Source of the DNA: an uncultured Veillonella sp.
GTDB lineage: Bacteria; Bacillota; Negativicutes; Veillonellales; Veillonellaceae
Length of the DNA: 64,000 nt
Assembly (NCBI RefSeq): GCF_934230905.1
Contig: NZ_CAKQFJ010000002.1
Coordinates: 1-64,000 of the forward strand
Direction: 5' to 3'
The translations under genes were made by a program, and so were the position numbers. Below are positions 62,244-64,000 of the stretch, one piece after another. The notes under the pieces are model-generated. The model was not told the origin of the DNA. It worked only from the letters and a program-made list of their open reading frames with translations, and did not search any database. The first letter of the stretch is position 1, and each line of letters begins with the position of its first letter.

Positions 62244-63368
62244 TTATTCTTTCTTCTCCGGTTCTGAACCTGGTTCTGTTGGTTTTACGCGTGTGCTTTG
62301 ATCTGATTCGATAGCAACAGGGGCTTTTTTTGTTTCAGGCGTTGAAATAAATTGACTTAAATCCTCTGGAGCCAATGTTCCCATCGTAATACCAACTAAA
62401 CGCTGCGCTTCTGTTGGATTTACATGCCAATACACAATATCATTAATTTTTTCTTTTTCACCAGGTAAAATATAAAAATGAATATGATCTTTTTCCATTT
62501 GTCCTATGGAACGCATTAATTTAATAGCATCCCAAGTAGAGATATTACTTTCATAATGATTCCATAAACGCCAAATATGCCATGCTTTGGTAATAAACCA
62601 CGTATCTTGTTCTCGATCAACCCATAATTTTAAAAATCGTTCTTGCCGTTGAACGCGACTAAAATTATCATTATGCTCATCTGTATATCGTAAATATGCT
62701 AATGCATTATCACTGTCTAAGTTTTGATAACCTCTACGTAAATCTATATCTTTACTACCAGTTTCAGAATCAACATGTTCCATATTTTTTTCTACATAGA
62801 ACTGTTGACTTCCCAAAATCTCACTTGTTTTTTTGAAAGAAGACTCATCAACAACAACATAATAAGGAATACTAATATGAAACATATCTTCTACTACTGC
62901 TTTGGTTAATTCGATATTCCCTTCTGCATACATTTGATTTAACATAGATGCAGTTTTTTGATCTCTACTTTCAATTTTACTATTACTAGGAATACCTATT
63001 ATATCCATTGTACTTGTATTCATATTAATAGACATAAGAAATAGTGAATCAGCTTGACTAGGATTATTGTTATCTCGACCTATAACCAATACATATACAG
63101 GCTTATCTAATGCTTTTTGCTCAACATTAATCGTATCAGTATGTTTTGGTTCACTAGAATCCTCAATTTCACTTACAGCATCAGTATGAGTTACACGATG
63201 ATATACATAGCTTATTCCACTATACATCCCCCAACCTATACCACAAACAACGGCAAGTGCTAATACAAATACAATGATTAAACGAGCCCATTGTGTTTGA
63301 TTTTTCTTTGATTGACGCTCTCGACGTCTTTTACGACGACGAGCTCGCGCCTTTTCAAGTTCGTCCAT
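62244..63368 (-). CDS. LytR-CpsA-Psr (LCP) family protein
   Basis: A 374-residue protein with a very basic cytoplasmic N-terminus (ARARRRKRRRERQSKK), one membrane helix (about 29-52) and an extracytoplasmic LCP domain including VIGRDNNN, RYTDEHNDNFSRVQRQERFL and a Pro/Glu-rich C-terminal tail. LCP enzymes attach glycopolymers to peptidoglycan in Gram-positives; in a diderm the acceptor is unclear. I use MDELEKAR (63368) with AGGAGG eight bases upstream; the GTG three codons earlier touches the SD. It overlaps yqeK by 14 bases. Confidence 0.88.
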   Translation of the reverse strand: MDELEKARARRRKRRRERQSKKNQTQWARLIIVFVLALAVVCGIGWGMYSGISYVYHRVTHTDAVSEIEDSSEPKHTDTINVEQKALDKPVYVLVIGRDNNNPSQADSLFLMSINMNTSTMDIIGIPSNSKIESRDQKTASMLNQMYAEGNIELTKAVVEDMFHISIPYYVVVDESSFKKTSEILGSQQFYVEKNMEHVDSETGSKDIDLRRGYQNLDSDNALAYLRYTDEHNDNFSRVQRQERFLKLWVDREQDTWFITKAWHIWRLWNHYESNISTWDAIKLMRSIGQMEKDHIHFYILPGEKEKINDIVYWHVNPTEAQRLVGITMGTLAPEDLSQFISTPETKKAPVAIESDQSTRVKPTEPGSEPEKKE

Positions 63369-63942
63369 TGTAAGCACCTCCTTTTTTCATATGATGTATA
63401 AGATCATTGCGGCTAACAATAGTAAGAGGATAAATAGTATCTTTACTATCAATTAAATGACGAAGCGTCATATCAAATCCACATAATACACCGGCATCAA
63501 GAGATTTTTCAGCAGCAACTCGAATATCATTTACACCAGGAAAATTACGATTTGGCTCAATATAATCAGCTAAAAAAACAATTTTATCTAATTTAGACAT
63601 GCCAATTTTTCCAGTTGTATGAACACGAATTGCTTCCAATACTTCTCGATTAGTAATACCATAGCGAGTATTCGCTAATACCATGCCTGCTACACCATGT
63701 AATAAAGCACCATTATGTAAGATGTCAGCATCACAAGATAAATCAGCCACTAAATCTTGCATTTCCAATAAAGGTAATTCTTTAGCACAATCATGTAATA
63801 ATGCTGCCATATGGGCTTCTTCTACATTAGCTCCATACTTTTTTGCTAAATAAATAGCTGACTCTACAACACCTAAGGTATGTATAAATCGTTTCTTACT
63901 TAATTTATTAGATAAGTCGGTTTCAATTTGTTGTATATCCAC
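63355..63942 (-). CDS. yqeK: HD-domain YqeK, bis(5'-nucleosyl)-tetraphosphatase (symmetrical)
   Basis: The 195-residue protein has the HD pattern His21, His50-Asp51 (LLHDCAKE), a later His-Gly (LLHGVAG) and Asp in FLADYIEP. YqeK proteins hydrolyse Ap4A to ADP with Fe or other metals. The start is GTG at 63942, with AAGGA upstream, five bases after nadD. The nadD-yqeK pair is conserved. Confidence 0.94.
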   Translation of the reverse strand: MDIQQIETDLSNKLSKKRFIHTLGVVESAIYLAKKYGANVEEAHMAALLHDCAKELPLLEMQDLVADLSCDADILHNGALLHGVAGMVLANTRYGITNREVLEAIRVHTTGKIGMSKLDKIVFLADYIEPNRNFPGVNDIRVAAEKSLDAGVLCGFDMTLRHLIDSKDTIYPLTIVSRNDLIHHMKKGGAYNGRT

Positions 63943-63947
63943 CTTAA

Positions 63948-64000
63948 TTATTCCTTCCGATAAATATCATATTCTTCAATATAATTAACTACACATTTAG
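63948..64000 (-). CDS. nadD: Nicotinate-nucleotide adenylyltransferase, C-terminal end (truncated by window)
   Basis: Only 16 codons and the TAA are inside the window: the frame ends VVNYIEEYDIYRKE. This matches the end of NadD proteins (VxxYIxxxxLY), and the position directly before yqeK supports it. The rest lies beyond the right edge. Confidence 0.7.
   Translation of the reverse strand, partial: KCVVNYIEEYDIYRKE

Overview
The window is an A+T-rich bacterial chromosome segment that most resembles Veillonella or a close Negativicutes relative (inference from gene content; no database search was possible). Gene order is of Firmicutes type (rpsB-tsf-pyrH-frr-uppS-cdsA-dxr-rseP-ispG-proS; priA-def-fmt-rsmB-rlmN-stp-prkC-rsgA-rpe; scpA-scpB-rluB-cmk-ispH). 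IspH is fused to S1 domains. A lipid A/LPS-type phosphoethanolamine transferase points to an outer membrane, which fits the diderm Negativicutes. Nearly everything is on the minus strand; only rqcH and the phosphoethanolamine transferase gene are on the plus strand. I see no phage, insertion sequence, CRISPR array or rRNA. No stretch longer than 300 bases lacks a feature.

Reading the minus strand from high to low coordinates, the units are: (1) nadD(partial)-yqeK-LCP-rsfS-cvfB-trkA-trkH-MBL hydrolase (64000-57491); (2) a five-tRNA operon Asp-Phe-Gly-Cys-Leu with a consensus promoter and a terminator, followed by the decayed remnant of a DUF523 gene and a 50-bp perfect palindrome; (3) scpA-scpB-rluB-HI0933-cmk-plsC-ispH/rpsA (54720-48141); (4) der-plsY-gpsA; (5) rsmD-coaD-coiled-coil gene; (6) yicC-remA-gmk-rpoZ-coaBC; (7) metK under a SAM-I riboswitch; (8) priA-def-fmt-DUF116-rsmB-rlmN-stp-prkC-rsgA-rpe; (9) rpsB-tsf-pyrH-frr-orf83-uppS-cdsA-dxr-rseP-ispG-proS; (10) PHP-(P-loop/Asp23)-miaB-mutS-mutL-methyltransferase-miaA-methionine gamma-lyase-like; (11) mnmA-lepA-hemW; (12) a small siroheme-type Fe-S protein gene behind two palindromes.

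Functionally this is core metabolism: translation and tRNA/rRNA modification (mnmA, miaA, miaB, rlmN, rsmB, rsmD, lepA, der, rsgA, rsfS, rqcH, fmt, def), envelope precursors (MEP pathway dxr/ispG/ispH, uppS, cdsA, plsC, plsY, gpsA), cofactors (coaBC, coaD, nadD, metK), DNA repair and chromosome segregation (mutS, mutL, priA, scpAB), a PASTA kinase/phosphatase pair and potassium uptake. Several annotated starts are moved from the longest frame to positions with a Shine-Dalgarno (SD) sequence; three genes appear to start with TTG inside the end of the preceding gene.

No clear new multi-gene system is visible. The observations most worth following are regulatory or architectural: a multi-hairpin leader before mnmA, a hairpin between the SD and the ATG of lepA, paired palindromes before the siroheme-type gene, terminator tails doubling as -35 boxes, a P-loop/Asp23 fusion protein, and the DUF523 relic.
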